Made by a program: the position numbers and the translations under genes
Shown here: positions 50,128 through 63,454 of the stretch, in pieces
Numbering within the stretch: the first letter of the stretch is position 1
Layout: each line of letters starts with the position of its first letter
Assembly (NCBI GenBank): GCA_905331475.1
Contig: CAJNYU010000281.1
Location: forward strand, 284,224-348,223
Direction of reading: 5' to 3'
Length of the DNA: 64,000 nt
From: Rotaria socialis
Taxonomy: Eukaryota; Rotifera; Eurotatoria; Philodinida; Philodinidae
The notes under the pieces: generated by a model
What the model was told of the DNA's origin: nothing
The model's database searches: none
What the model saw: the letters and a program-made list of their open reading frames with translations, nothing else

Positions 50128-51641
50128 CTAATCATGAGTAACTTCATCCAGTACGACGACTAAGCACAGAATAAATGGCGCATCTTGATCTCGTTCAATT
50201 TTGACACCGTACTTGTCATGAAAGGAGAAGAACTTCTTTGAAACTGTTGCAACCAATTGACCATCTTTCTTTATCTTGAAATCTTGTGCACGAAAGTTTC
50301 CTGAGATTTTGAACGTGCCTAATTTTGATGTAACCGAGAATTTGGTGCCAAGTCCAGTCCATTTCACTTTACGTCTAAAGTAATAGTAAACGCGATGAAA
50401 AAACATGACACAAGTAATATTTTCATTGGTTGGTATCTATTTATTCTGCATAATATTTTAATTCAAGTTTCATTTTATTGAAATCTGTTGTCGATGAATA
50501 CGAATATGTAAATGATAAGCACCCTAGTTTTATTCATAGATAAGTGCGAACACCAATCTAATTTTCGGAAGAACAAGTTTTTATGGTTTCTGCTTTTCAT
50601 ATAGCTACACTTCTGCCTTCGCTACTATGCAATCTACTCCTTTCTATCGTTATTTCTTTGCTTTTTCTTTTCTTTACTATATTAATATTCCTTTACAGTT
50701 ATAATATTAGCTGTTGTTTCTTTACTCATGTGATATAATATTCTCTAGATATCTGTCGACTTTTCATATAAAGCTACGCTAAATTGTCTAGTTTGAGCAG
50801 GGCGCAGTAATCTCTTATTATTCTCCTTGAATATGTCTCTCGTGTGTTGACAGCTTCTCAGTTTGTATATTCTTCTTGATTGGTCATAAATAATGAAGAT
50901 TCGAAAACTCCACTCTTATCCACATACGAATAATATAACATCTATTCGGATATCAAGTTCGACAAATATGATACTCTTTCGATTACACTAACCGATATAT
51001 GTGTATATATATATATATATATTTGCATTTCATAATCTGTAACTATCAGATGTAAATCGCAGTAGAGCGTATTGATCTACTGAATAGATGATCCAAACTC
51101 AGATTCAATCTGAAATAAATCGAACTTTTACAAAGGCTGATTGGGTCAAAGAAATCTTTAAAACAATGAACTAACTTGACGTCAGCAATAACATGATCGT
51201 TTTGACGAATTTCATATTTGGCGAGTCCGAGCGGGTTGAGAACGTGTTTGACTAGAAATTAAAAATATTTTGAATGTAGAGTCATGGAGAAAAATACAAG
51301 GAATAAGTCTCTTTCACTTACTCGCATAATATTCTTTGCCTGTATTTGCATCGGTCAACTGTAAATGTTTGCCGAGACCAATTGTTTTGAATCCGACCTA
51401 TTGAAAAGATGTTAAAAACGGTATTAAACAGAGTTACGGCGAATAATACACAGAGACAAACCTTGTAGACCGGCGTGCCTGCTTTGTTTTTGATTGCGTA
51501 TGAAGAAGTGCCAATTGTAAGTAACTTTTGTTTCATCTCATAGACAACGGGTGCTTGAAGCTTTTTCGAAAATAGAAAACCGGCTGCCAAAACCAAAACA
51601 TTTCCCAACAAGAATAACCGAAGGAAAGTACGAGTCATCAT
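50128..51641 (-). CDS. LURP-one-related (YxjI-like) domain protein
   Basis: Minus-strand exons 51641-51462, 51397-51322, 51251-51176 and 50374-50128 join in phase and encode 192 residues. An N-terminal hydrophobic segment (LRLFLLGNVLVLAAGFLF) could be a signal anchor. The rest matches the LURP-one-related/Tubby-like beta-barrel family: KQKLLTIGTSSYAIKNKAG, GLAKYEIRQNDHVIADVK and the C-terminal KKFFSFHDKYGVKIERDQDA, then a hydrophobic helix. The pattern looks nearer to bacterial YxjI proteins than to plant LOR proteins. The fold is related to phospholipid scramblases and may bind lipid; the function is unknown. The third intron is long (about 800 bp). Confidence 0.75.
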
Positions 51642-53094
51642 CGTAATAAAATAGTACGACTTCTACTGTTGTATATATGAATTGATTCAGTATAGAAATG
51701 TTTGAGACGACCAGATTATTTCTTTTTGTCCGTTCTATTTCCTTGTTTATAGTTATCTTTTTCTCAATGTGCCCACAAATATCTTGGTTTCTGTGTCCTT
51801 CTTATTTTTCTTTCTTGCTAATTGCCACATCTAGCAGTACAAGGAAGAAAAAATATTATCATTATAGTAATACCGAGCTATCAGCAAGCATATAAATGGC
51901 AAGCCTATTTTCGCAAAATAAGCGAACTTTTACTGAAAGTCTCCACGGAATCGGGTGTATTTCAGCAGTGGATTGGAAATACACTCGTGACTATATTAGT
52001 ACGGTTGAATTGAATTATTAAAAATCACTTCCAGTATTCAAGCATTTTTTTATCTATTGAATTATTCAACTATTCGTATATTCAAATATTCAAACCCGTT
52101 TTTTTTATGAAACGAGCATCCTTTCTAGGGAGCAACGATCATCAGATGATGAAAGCAAGAAAACGATGATATAAACCATCTGATTACATTTAATATACAA
52201 CAAATAATTTAGTTAACAGACGGAGAAAAAACAGTTAATTTTTTTTATAGGGAAATCAAAACAGTTGACATCACATCCTAAATAATATATTTACTATGTT
52301 TAACGTAACGATTTTCATTTTTATTCATTAATGTTATTCTCTAAATAAAAACAAAGCTACTTTACAAGTTACATTTTCAATTTTTTTTACTATTGCGAAT
52401 AAAGTATGCTATTGAAAAATGATCGACTAGCATTTTTTTAGACTAGTCATAGTTAGTTATCAGCTTTTAAATTCTATAGTGTTTGTTATGATTACTTTGA
52501 ACTTTTTCTTTAGAGTACATTGAAGCATACTTGATCGTGAATCTTTTCAAGTTTAGAAATTAATAGAATAATAATATAATTTTATAGTAAATGTCAAATC
52601 TTAGCTGATCATAACGACATCTAGATTTATGTACATAAATATGAATGAGATTAGTGGAATCTTGTATGTTTCGGCTATTTACCCAAGAGTTTTCAGATCA
52701 TTGCAAAACGCTTGTTACGATAAAAATTTAGCAAACATAAAAAACTCAGTAATAATATTCTTTTCTGCATTTTACACTGATTCGTAGATGGTACCAGCTA
52801 ATAAGAAAAACTTAAACGTCAATCAATGAATTTCGTCACCTACATGAATATTACCCATAATCAATAGAAAGTCGTTATTGTTCTTTTCTAATAGGTGATA
52901 CTGTATGATTCATCCACATCGGTGTAGCATATATTCACATAATATCAAAAGAATCAATCGACTGACTAATACATTTTATTTTATTTTATAGATAGAATTA
53001 TCCAATCTCGTTGAACTCAAGTACACTTGCTTGTTTTTCAGATTGTCGTCATTGTAGACCGAGAAAACTGAAGCAACTAATTTTCTCATAGACA
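51642..53094. other. Intergenic
   Basis: AT-rich spacer. Open frames near 51698-52013 show no recognisable product. The region holds the upstream sequences of two divergently transcribed genes. Confidence 0.5.
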
Positions 53095-54408
53095 ATGATC
53101 TCATCAACTGTTCCACGTATACGTGTCGATTGCACAGATCTATTTCCTTGCGGAACTATGATCGCAAAACAGATTCATCGTGATATCAGTGAAGAAGACG
53201 ATTTGAATCAAGTTTACCTGCGTTTTCAAGAAACTGACGATCAAAAACGCATATTTAGTGAATGGAATAATTGTTTACGGAAAACTGATGCCAAAGAAGA
53301 GATTAGTGCTGTATTCGATCAGTTTAAAAAGTTATGGCATACAAGAAAATATGGATCACGCTTTTTTGACATACACGGCCGAGAATTTCAGAATTTTGCC
53401 GTGAATCTTACAAATCATATGGAACAATCAGAGTGGCGTAAATTGAGCCGGTCCAACAGTCACGCCGATCGTAGAGTTCTTCGTAGCCGAGTTTATGCAA
53501 TCGGGTCACGCGATGACATTGGATGGGATGGCAAGTTCATACAGAATGCTGATGATAGAAAGAAAAAGAAATTGGAGATGATCGAACACTTGCATTCTCT
53601 TCAACTGTTTGATTGGTTTGCTCCACGTGGTGAGCATGTATCAGAATTATCAGAATATCATCATGATATAGATATAGACATAAAAATTATCAGACAAGGT
53701 ACACAAGAGACAGTTCAAGCATTATGGCAAAGTATGGGAAATGAGCCGAAATTGATTGCGTGGGTCAATTTCGCCGCTAGTCACAATGTTTGTGGTTCTT
53801 ATAGTGTTGATTATGGTGGATCGCAGGAAGAAGAAGTTGCAACTAACTGTGACGGAGCTGTATTGCTGGGCACGATGGGTCAATTCGTTGACACCGGATT
53901 AAAATCATGGATACGAGGAAGATGGGTATATTATAAGATGGGAATGCATATACCGCCAGGTGGAAATTACTGGTCAATGACAAAGTTCGTGACAGGGCCA
54001 TTTCATGTCGATTGCTCCATGATTGCCACAGCTTTCGCTGATTTTCGTCCATACATACCCGTATTTTGTCCATATTCTGAACGTAACTATTTCTATTCAT
54101 TGATAGGAATCAATAGTGTGAAAAATCAAGAAGAGTTGGAGAGAAGATGTATGCTCGACATTGAAGGCGTACTTAAAACGTGTTTGGCAAAACAAGTACA
54201 CACGTTAGTTACTGGTGCTAGTGGATGTGGGGCATTTCGTCACAATCCATACGTCGAAGCAAAGCTTTGGAGAATATGTTTAGAAAAGCAAGAGTACCGG
54301 TGTGGATCCTTGCGCAAAGTCGTTTTTGCTATATTAGATAATGAAAGCAGCAATAACTGGATAGCATTTTCCGACGAATTCGGTCCATCTGTCAATAATT
54401 TTAATTAA
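53095..54408 (+). CDS. Intronless macrodomain protein of microbial PARG (DUF2263) type
   Basis: One uninterrupted 437-residue frame from ATG 53095 to TAA 54408. The N-terminal half has no domain I recognise. The C-terminal half, from about residue 215, fits the microbial-type poly(ADP-ribose) glycohydrolase macrodomain: IAWVNFAASHN, then a QEEE block near residue 245 where the family has its catalytic QEE, MIATAFADFRPYIP, VTGASGCGAFRHNP and VVFAILD. The usual GGG before QEE reads CGS, so ADP-ribose binding could be altered. The enzyme class removes ADP-ribose chains from proteins. It is the only multi-hundred-residue gene here without introns, which suggests late acquisition or retroposition. 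No poly(A) remnant is evident after the stop. Confidence 0.65.
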   Translation: MISSTVPRIRVDCTDLFPCGTMIAKQIHRDISEEDDLNQVYLRFQETDDQKRIFSEWNNCLRKTDAKEEISAVFDQFKKLWHTRKYGSRFFDIHGREFQNFAVNLTNHMEQSEWRKLSRSNSHADRRVLRSRVYAIGSRDDIGWDGKFIQNADDRKKKKLEMIEHLHSLQLFDWFAPRGEHVSELSEYHHDIDIDIKIIRQGTQETVQALWQSMGNEPKLIAWVNFAASHNVCGSYSVDYGGSQEEEVATNCDGAVLLGTMGQFVDTGLKSWIRGRWVYYKMGMHIPPGGNYWSMTKFVTGPFHVDCSMIATAFADFRPYIPVFCPYSERNYFYSLIGINSVKNQEELERRCMLDIEGVLKTCLAKQVHTLVTGASGCGAFRHNPYVEAKLWRICLEKQEYRCGSLRKVVFAILDNESSNNWIAFSDEFGPSVNNFN

Positions 54409-55540
54409 CTTGAATGCAAATATTTTTAGTTCTCAGTCTCTCAGATATCACAATCAAACAACAATAGAATTGAAAGATAACGTTTATACTTGTTCTTCCT
54501 TTTTTAAAGTGACAAATCATGACAAGAATAAATATTTGAATTCATTTGCGCTCATACCTACCACGTGAAGTAGGCATGCATATTAACTATGACCGAACAT
54601 GAGGGAACAATAAAGAGTTAACGACTATTCAACATCAGTTTCTGTCAGTAAGATAAAGTAACGCAAACAAATCAATGAAATAGTCAACTAGGTGGTTAGC
54701 TAATCAAACTAAAACATAAAACTTCCTATATCAGACAACAGAAAAAAAGTAGCCATGGCTCACCTTCGTTTTTTCTCCTAGAATTTTCGATAGCTTTTCA
54801 TTCGACATGGTCTCAGTATTATCAAATTAAGCTCTAAGCTGCTTGAAAAAAAAAGCAAATGTAACAGCGTTGAAAATTAGTTCACTACATTCAAATAATT
54901 CAGTTTCGATGTGATGCAGAATTATAAGAAAGCGACTGTCAAGTCTAGGACTGTTATTAAATCACTTAAAACTTACGAAGAAAAAAAAGACTAAAAACTC
55001 ATCGCAACTATGTCATAGCTCTTCAATGGACAAAGTTCAATTATTCTAGGTAGACTCGAGACATATTGAGATAATGCAACATACAAAACCAAACAAGTAA
55101 TGTTTGCTATTTTCTTCTTCTCTTAGAGAAAAGAATCGTCACATCGTTTATTTTGTTCAGGAACTATCAAAATTACAAGATACTGAGAAAAAAATACTAC
55201 GCCAACCCCTTTTTTCTACAATGTTGAACTTCTGTATCAGATGCATTTTACCAGAACGCTTTATGGTTTAAATCTGCGAGTGAGCAGTGTAAAGGATTCA
55301 AAAATCTGACTAACATGAAAATGTTCGATGTTTGTTTTTTAAACTAGTTCTCATACAGACTTATGAAAACAAAACAAAATACAAGAGAGTCCAACACTGC
55401 TCATATTTCCAATGAATAACTTTAAAAAAGCGCGCGTCTTTTGTTTGATTATCAATAATTCATTTCCATATTATTCATGCATAGCTCTGTGTATGTATCT
55501 AAATTTAACCAATTCTAAATGAAGTATTTTTCTTTGCTAG
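54409..55540. other. Intergenic and UBR3 5' region
   Basis: No ORF is supported. The first exon(s) of the UBR3-type gene probably lie here, since the exon at 55541 has no start codon in its frame, but I could not place them. Confidence 0.45.
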
Positions 55541-58500
55541 ATATAAAAACATTCATGCGGAAAGTCCGTTAGTATTACCATCTGGTATTCATTTTCATCA
55601 TTATTGTCTTGATGAAAATAATAAAAAACGTATTCAAGCATTTCTCGATACTCTTTTCGATCCACATCAATCGTTTTCAACAACAATAGAAAAACATTTA
55701 ACAACAATCAAATCGTATATAAGTGGTGGACAATCATTTGAAGATTTTTGTCAAGAAAGCAAGTTTTTTTTGCGGTCGATTCTCAAGAGATAAACCTTTC
55801 TCTATGTTGCATAGTACACAAGTATAATAATAGTGCATTGTGTGGTTTTGTATGGACTAATGCAACTATTAGTTATCGTTGCCGCACATGTGCAACGAAT
55901 CCGTGCATGAGGTAGATGATCGAAAACGAAAAACAACTAAAGAAATCTCATTGAAAAATATGTTTTAGCTTATGTCCGAATTGTTTCCACAATGGAAATC
56001 ATCAAGAACATGATGCAAGTATGTTTCAAAGTATTGGCGGTGGTATATGCGACTGTGGCGATATTACAGTAATGAATCCAAATAGTTTTTGTAAACATCA
56101 TGGACCTAATCGACTTCCGAATGCGCCCATACCACAGAGCCTTATTCGATGTGCACAAATAGTATTGCCAAGATTAATTCTTCGGTTAATCCAATATTTA
56201 CGAAGTCATGCAACACCTATTAGTCAGTAGTTTGTTTTTAAACAGTATGTCATACTCATGAGAAATCTTCTGATTTATTCAGAGTCTAATCCGTATTCAA
56301 CTATGGTAGACTTTAATTCATTGGCATCTCTCTTTGATTTAATTGACGATTTAAATAATGCTGGTTCATCTATTCGTTCGATATTTACTGATTGTTTACT
56401 AAATAGTGAATTCTATGAACAATTCAATACTCAATCATCATTTAATGATCTTCCAAATATCGCATACGACGTTTATTTACAACAGTTAAATGCAGCAACT
56501 AGTTTACTTATACCGACATCTTTACGCACGGATAATTCATTAGCATATTTTCATATTAGAAAAGCGACATGTCTTCTCGATGAGATATTTTTCTGGCTAA
56601 CACAATATCAAATTCCCGAACGATTATTAAAATTTGTATTGATGCTATTAGCTGATTTCAACTTCAAACGTTCATGTATTCAATCATTTCTTAATATCTA
56701 TGGAATGTCAATTGATCGGTTGGCACATTGTCGAAATTCTCGCGACAGAATAAATAGTTCTCGAATTGCACAAATAAGTGTACAAATGTTTTCTAATACG
56801 GATATAATAATTCAAGCGATAAAAAAAGATTATTTAATAGAGCTAATGCTTTCATCACTGTATTCCATATTTTCTAATATATTAACTTATTGTCAGTTAC
56901 AAGAACCAAAAGAAAATTATCATTTGGTAGTATTTGAAATAGATTTTTCAAAAAATATGCACTATTGGCCTATTATATCCGATTTTATAAATGTATTATC
57001 TCATGAAAATGCCAGCAGAGAATTTCTATCAGAGAAAAGATTTTTTATCACATGGATAAAAATAATTAGTTGGTTTCAAGGTATGCATGTTAATCATCAC
57101 GGAACTGAATCAGAACTATTATTACAATCGAATACAAATTATCTATTTGCTTTTACAATAGAAGCTGAATGTTGTGCGATGGTTTTATGGATATTTCTTG
57201 CTCATTTGATGAAACCTGTAAGTCTTAAAGGTTTACATTAGTTTCAAAAAGAAGATCAGAGACAACATAGGATTTTCTGGAAATGACAACGAGCCTGGTC
57301 AGTTATTTGTTTCTTGAAGTTCGACAATGGTTATCATCAATTGGTGTTGAACAATATAAAGATGTATAATTTTCTATTGTAAACAATGCCATAGTTTTAG
57401 TTAATTATTTTTAGATTGTAAAAAATCAAGTAACATTTCATATACCTTTACATCGTTATATCTCGATTTTAAATTATGTTTCACTCAATTATCAAGATGG
57501 CGAACTGAAAAATTTATTTCCCATAGAAAATGAAATGTTTCTACTTAATCTTGCCGTATTTCCATTAAGGATTCAAGTTGCCAAATATGAAATTATGACA
57601 AATACTATATGGTCACAACAGAGTTATGAAATGCAAATACAATCAGATATGTATTGTAGTACACGTGGAAATAATTGTTCATATATGAATGATGCAGATA
57701 TTTTTCTATTACAGGTATTAATCCAAGTTAAAAAACATTCCGAGATGTTTTTGTCAATCGGATCTGTAATCGAGATTTTTTTTTTCTATCGGAATATGAA
57801 GCCCTCTGTCTAGATGATTACAGGTTTTCTATAATCATCAATCGTTTATTTTAGTTAATATCAACTTTAGTGAATATGAATGTATTTATGGAAATGTTTT
57901 TTAAAAGGTTTGAATAAAACTTGTATGAAAATTTATCTTTCTAATTGAATCTTAGTTTTTATGTGCCTGAATGGCTCATTCAAAATACAGAAAATAATCT
58001 AACGTTTGAAAAATCCAGCTATGTCACTCTACTTGAAGGTAGTCTGATAGTTTTAGCTTCGATTGTTGCATTTTCGCCACATCTTGGTAATTTGGTGATT
58101 TCATTTTTCTGCCTCGTATACATATTTTGTTTTCGCTGGTAAGAATTGAATGATTATGAACATCGTCGAACTGAATTAATCAATGCATTAGCCATACAAG
58201 ATTGTCATTATTCTTATTTGGATGAGCATATAGCTGAACCCAAAGGCTTTTCCACGTCCAAACATGACATTCAATCAATTGTCGACGATGTATGAACATG
58301 TAATACATGTGCTTTTTTTCTTCGTCTATTGAAATCTATTGGTTAGATTGCTGAATATATTCCACCGACGATTGACATTACAAATGAACCAAAACAAGGA
58401 CAATATAAATTAAAAGGTAAGAGATTCTCTTTTTTGAAATTGAGAATTACATTTCGAACTATTTATTATTTAGATTTCTTGTGGGAAGATGAATTTGATC

Positions 58501-61500
58501 CATTGCATGTTCTATTAAGAATAAGTCGAAGAGATCTATTTGAGACAACTATGCAACGTTATACGCAATGGTAGAATTTAAAAATAGAAATAAAAAGAAT
58601 TGAGGCATGATGATTTTAGGGTAAAATTGATGAATACATTTTCCTACGAGACAAATCTCTGGCCACCATATCGATTACGTAAACCGAAAGATCAATTTCA
58701 AACAAATCTAAGATGTATTCTTCAAAGTCGATATTTGCATGGTGTTTTCTTTTCTATCTGCCATTGGGTATGATTGTAGTCGACTTCATTAAATTCATAG
58801 AAGATTTCAAATATTTCTAGATGATGAATGAGACAATGATTCATGAAGATATTCTATCGTTAGTAGTTTATCTATGTGAATTAGCTGTTGATGATGTCGG
58901 TGAATAGATTCTCTTCTTTTTTTTTTTAAATTTGTTTGTAATTTGTGTAGCTAATTCGACGATTCAAATATGGTGAATATCTGAATGGTTATGCACCATC
59001 AGCTACAGAACCACCACAATGTCAGAATATATTAGGTATTAACCATTCAGTATCGTTAGAGAAAGTTTGGTAAAGAATTTATTTTCAAATCTTTTGAAAT
59101 CGCTCTTCTATATCCTGTAGTACCACCATAGAAACATCAAACCCAAGTCATGTAACAAACGGTACTTCGAAAATAAATTCTTGTCGAGTAACTGATAAAA
59201 CGGAATTTTTAAATAAAGTTGAACAATGTTATGCTCGTCGCGTAAGTTTCATATGGAGCTGATATTTATCTCTATTTCATCGTGGATATATTTAGACAGT
59301 TAAATTTAATCAAATTTCTGAACATGAACAAGAAATTCAAAAAAAATGGGATGAACTTATTATGACAAAAGATTCATCTATTTCTAATGAAATGTAAGCT
59401 AATCATCGGCGAATTTCATAGAATTATAAAATTATTCAAGGTTTTATTCGATGCCATCCTATGATCTTGAAAATCAATTTATTGTATGTTTTATTTTACT
59501 GAATAAGTTTTATTTTATTTTTTTGGTTTTTCGCATAACAGCGATCTGATTCTCATCTCAATAATCATCTAACAGAAGAACAAAACGATCAGACTCGAGC
59601 ATTCATAAAGAAAGTAAGATTACAAAAAAATAATCTCTCATATACGTGTTCCTTTTTTCTATAGAAAAAAAATAAAATAGAAGGAATTGTCGATGGAAAA
59701 TATGAAACGTTCTATGATCAAGATAATTTACTTATAAATGCTCATACGGTCATTGAAAATATCTCTTTTGAACATGTTGTAGTCGATTTTGAAAACGGTT
59801 ACTTATATTCATAACCACCACCAGGTCTTCAAAAATATTTCTACTCATTTTTAGACACAACCGAATCTGTATGCAAAGAAGAATCAAATAAAGAAGATAG
59901 TTGCACAAATACTCACCGTATGTTTAGTATAAAAACAAAGATTATAACGTTTTTTAAATATTTCAAGTTGATCAGCCATCAGTAAATCTCAATACAATTT
60001 CAATACAAACAAAATCTAAATATATAACGGAAACCAAATGCATCAATATGTCGCTAGTCCAAATGCTTGTTCATCTTCTATCGAAAATCATATTAAATAT
60101 CAATGATTTAAATAGTAGTAATATTTCATTGAGCGATCTACTTGATAAAACTCGTAGGAAAAAAGGATCTCAACGAGTCGGCGATGGTACTATTTATCTT
60201 GGTCGTCTTCTGATTAAATTTGAACAATTATGTGATGAATGTCGAGTTCAAATAAATGAAACTATCAGTCAATTAGATCAAAGTCAGTCAAATAATAATG
60301 TCGATCGTATTACCAAGTAATGCTATTGTATTTGTGAAGAACTATTCTAAATCAATCAATTGTATACTTGTAGAAAAACTAAAACGAACGCAATTCACAC
60401 GAAGATTTCTGCAGATATAGCTACAAAACAACAAAAACTTCTAATAACATCAAATGATGAACATAAAGAAGACGAGAAAATGTTTTCACTGACAAATGAT
60501 AATAACGTCGAATGTTGCATTTGTCAAAGTAAAGAGGATCGAGATTCACTAGGACTAGTCATCAGATTGATTGATACTGGTGGTAATTAGTTTCTTTATG
60601 AAAATTCATTAAGTTTTCAGATCTCATTTAATAGTTCTTGGCGTTCGAGAAATCGACGAAATTACAGATAATTATCTTCCATTATCTACGAATGACTCCA
60701 GTACCGATGAATCTTCATTAAAGGATTTTTCAACTTGCTGTCATCTTTATACCAATGATAAGGAACAATTATCTCCAATCAATCAGAAACATAACTTGAC
60801 ATGTGCTCAAGTTTATGAAGATAAAATACGTTCAATGTTTCAGATTTTTTCTGAAGTAATCAAAAATTTTCATTTTATTCGAATTCCAAATGTAAAACCT
60901 AGAAAAGTGTATCAAAATCTATTACAAACAGTTGGAGAACTGGCTTAAGGATTGATACTTGCGGGCACTCAATGCATCTACTATGTTATGAACAATATAT
61001 AAAATCTCATATTGTAAACTTTCTTTGTTTTTGGACTATATCAAAAGAAAATATATTTCGTTCATAGAAAAAATTCAATCTAAATAATGAATTCAAATGC
61101 CCCGCGTGTCGTCAAACATCCAATGCATTTCTGTACACTCCGTTGATTACTAAACAGATTGAATTGAATGAAAATTTCATGGATTCTATTACTAATCTCA
61201 TTGAAGCGGATGTTACTCCTTTAAAGATTTCTTCTTCTTCAATCACTGAATGGTTCATAGATTTTATTCAGAAAATATATATGATGGTTAATAAAAATCA
61301 AAGAATAATTAATACACGTGAAAAACAACTAGATAATAATATTCTTGAACTATTTATTGTTTCATTACTCAGGTGAGTTCGTTTTGAAACGGTTCCTATA
61401 TGATTTCTTGATATTGTAAAGATTCAATCTAGAGAATGATTTACTCATGCGAGATACCAAAAATATGATTCCAACAATACTTAATCGAAAATCATGTTTT

Positions 61501-63161
61501 CGTATGTTCCTGTGTCAACTAATCAATTCATTTTAAAATATTGTTTTCGTTTATAGGTGAATTGTTTTATATCTGTAGTTTACAATATCCATATCTAGTG
61601 AATGATTCCCTTAGTACACTTTGGCATCGAATTACTAGTTTAAACGATATGAAATTAGAAAATATAGATCTTGATAAAACCACAAGTGTGCCATTATTCC
61701 TTTCCGATCCTGTTGCTTTACTTCTTCGAATCATGCTTAGTCTATCGAATCCTGTTGCAAAAGGTAGTTTAGATGCATGATTGTGAAATTTATCAATTGG
61801 TTTTTGTCTTAGAATCTTACCAAATCATAGTACAAGCTATATTTAATCTAGTTTATATTCAGGCATTATTCACTATTGTTAGTGAAATGAATAGAACTGA
61901 ACAAGAAAGTTGGAGTCAAATTGAAAAGAACAAATCGAAAAATGTATGGTTTAATTCTTCTTAAATTGTTTTTTTATTAAAGTAAATGAAAACGAAAAAT
62001 TTTCTACTTGAAGAATATGACAAAATATCTTAGTATTGTATCATCTAAATTATTACAAGCTAATTATAACTCAAATACGGATAACGTATGTCTGTATTAT
62101 TCATAATAAAGAAGAAAATTTATTTCGAATTTTTATCGCTAGTCAAAAGTTTGGTCTCTTGAATCAATCAATGCATCGATTTGTGAAAGATGTGGAAATT
62201 TCATTAAAATTGCTGCTCTTATACAACATCATCTTTATCAGCCGATAACATGGTGGACGGTAAGTTTAAACACTTGTCCCAATTGGGGATCGAGAATTTG
62301 TCTACATATAAATTTAAATAATAAGCGAGAATCATTTTTTTCAAAGCCGGGTTGCGTATTTCCATTTGATTTATTATGGAAAAATTTAATTCAAGAATTA
62401 CAAGTATACAAGGATGGAGAACCCTATTGGTTTCGGAATGATTCATTATCATCTATTACCAATTGGTTAAATGAAATATTTCAAATCGATAATCAACATT
62501 TGAAATTTCTTCGTGTAAGTGCCCTGTACTAGATGCCTAGTTGACATATGCTTATAAATCTTTAGCATATTGCTCGTGGAATACCTTTATTTCATTCACC
62601 ACGTTTTATTCATCTGCCTACATGTTATGCAGATTTACTTCAACCATATATTGGTCTTCAATGTTCTTATTGTCGAAAATCAATCACCCAACCTATTTTA
62701 TGTTTAATTTGTGGAATTGTTCATTCAAAAGAAGATACTGAAAAAAAATGTTGTCATCAACATATACATTCTATCAAAGAAGTAAGACATCTATCTATTT
62801 TTGTAAAAGGTTTTCTAATAATGGAATTGTTGGATTACTTGTAGCATTTAATTTCATGTAATGAAGGTTTAAATCTATCAATAAATATTCATTCTACAGA
62901 AACATTAATTCAACGAAAACAACGTTACAATTATTGGTCATCACTCTATCTTGATAAATATGGTGAAGAAGATATTCATTTTAGGTTATTTTCAAATATC
63001 CGATACTTGATCGACCTGTTTTATATATGATGATCTATTTTAGACGAGGTCGAATATTATATTTGAATGAAGATCGATTGAAATTACTTTATTCAGCATG
63101 GATTTCATCAAATCTTGATCAACTCTCCAATACATCGTCTATAGACAAATTTGATTTTTAA
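55541..63161 (+). CDS. UBR3: UBR3-type E3 ubiquitin ligase
   Basis: About 34 exons encode roughly 1,900 residues, near the size I recall for vertebrate UBR3. Main exons: 55541-55758, 55815-55911, 55969-56222, 56283-57217, 57271-57363, 57415-57714, 59968-60316, 60374-60582, 60635-60855, 60903-61013, 61068-61372, 62143-62259, 62566-62781, 62845-62984 and 63044-63161. The UBR box near residues 85-150 has ALCGFVWTNATISYRCRTC and GGGICDCGD. The middle contains YWPIISDFINVLSHENASRE and VTFHIPLHRYISILNY, both typical of UBR3. The split RING-H2 has ECCICQ, DTCGHSMHLLC and FKCPACRQ. The C-terminal domain ends in LYLDKYGEED and RGRILYLNEDR. UBR3 ubiquitinates substrates in the cytosol and, unlike UBR1, is not known to bind N-degrons. 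The start codon is missing; the first visible exon begins mid-codon. Confidence 0.9.
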
Positions 63162-63227
63162 TAGTTGTTCCATGAGAAGACCAAACATTTACAAACGACG
63201 ATTACCATTGAATTCATCAATCAATTA

Positions 63228-63454
63228 GGGATGTAACAGTACCATTTGGAGACACCTAAAGATGGCCAATTTTCATAATGAATATCTACCAATACTGGGG
63301 ATATTCTCTGTTGGTATTGGTATTTTTTATTCTTCTACCAGGTAGAGCTAAGTTTGTTGGTTATAAGTGACACAAAGTATTGGTTGGTATTGGTAGATCT
63401 TCATTATGAAAATTGGGCACCTTTAGGTGTCTCCAAATGGTATTGTTACATCCC
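63228..63454. mobile_element. Palindromic MITE with TA flanks, 3' of UBR3
   Basis: The 227-bp unit starts GGGATGTAACAGTACCATTT and ends with the near reverse complement AAATGGTATTGTTACATCCC. TA flanks both ends. The arms also share GGAGACACCTAAAG and CATAATGAA. It is non-coding and fits a Tc1/mariner-type MITE, inserted about 65 bp after the UBR3 stop. Confidence 0.8.

Noticed and set aside
53843-54100. Minus-strand ORF within the macrodomain gene
   Set aside because: It is antisense to a clearly coding frame and has no recognisable product.
60856-60960. Premature TAA in the RING region of UBR3
   Set aside because: A short intron 60856-60902 (GTAATC...CCTAG) restores the frame into RIDTCGHSMH.
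62086-62259. Apparent frameshift in UBR3 after the MHRFVKDVEISLK frame
   Set aside because: An acceptor at 62141-62142 (TTTATCGCTAG) opens another frame in phase 0 with VWSLESI and LIQHHLY, which fits the family. The first frame was a chance ORF.
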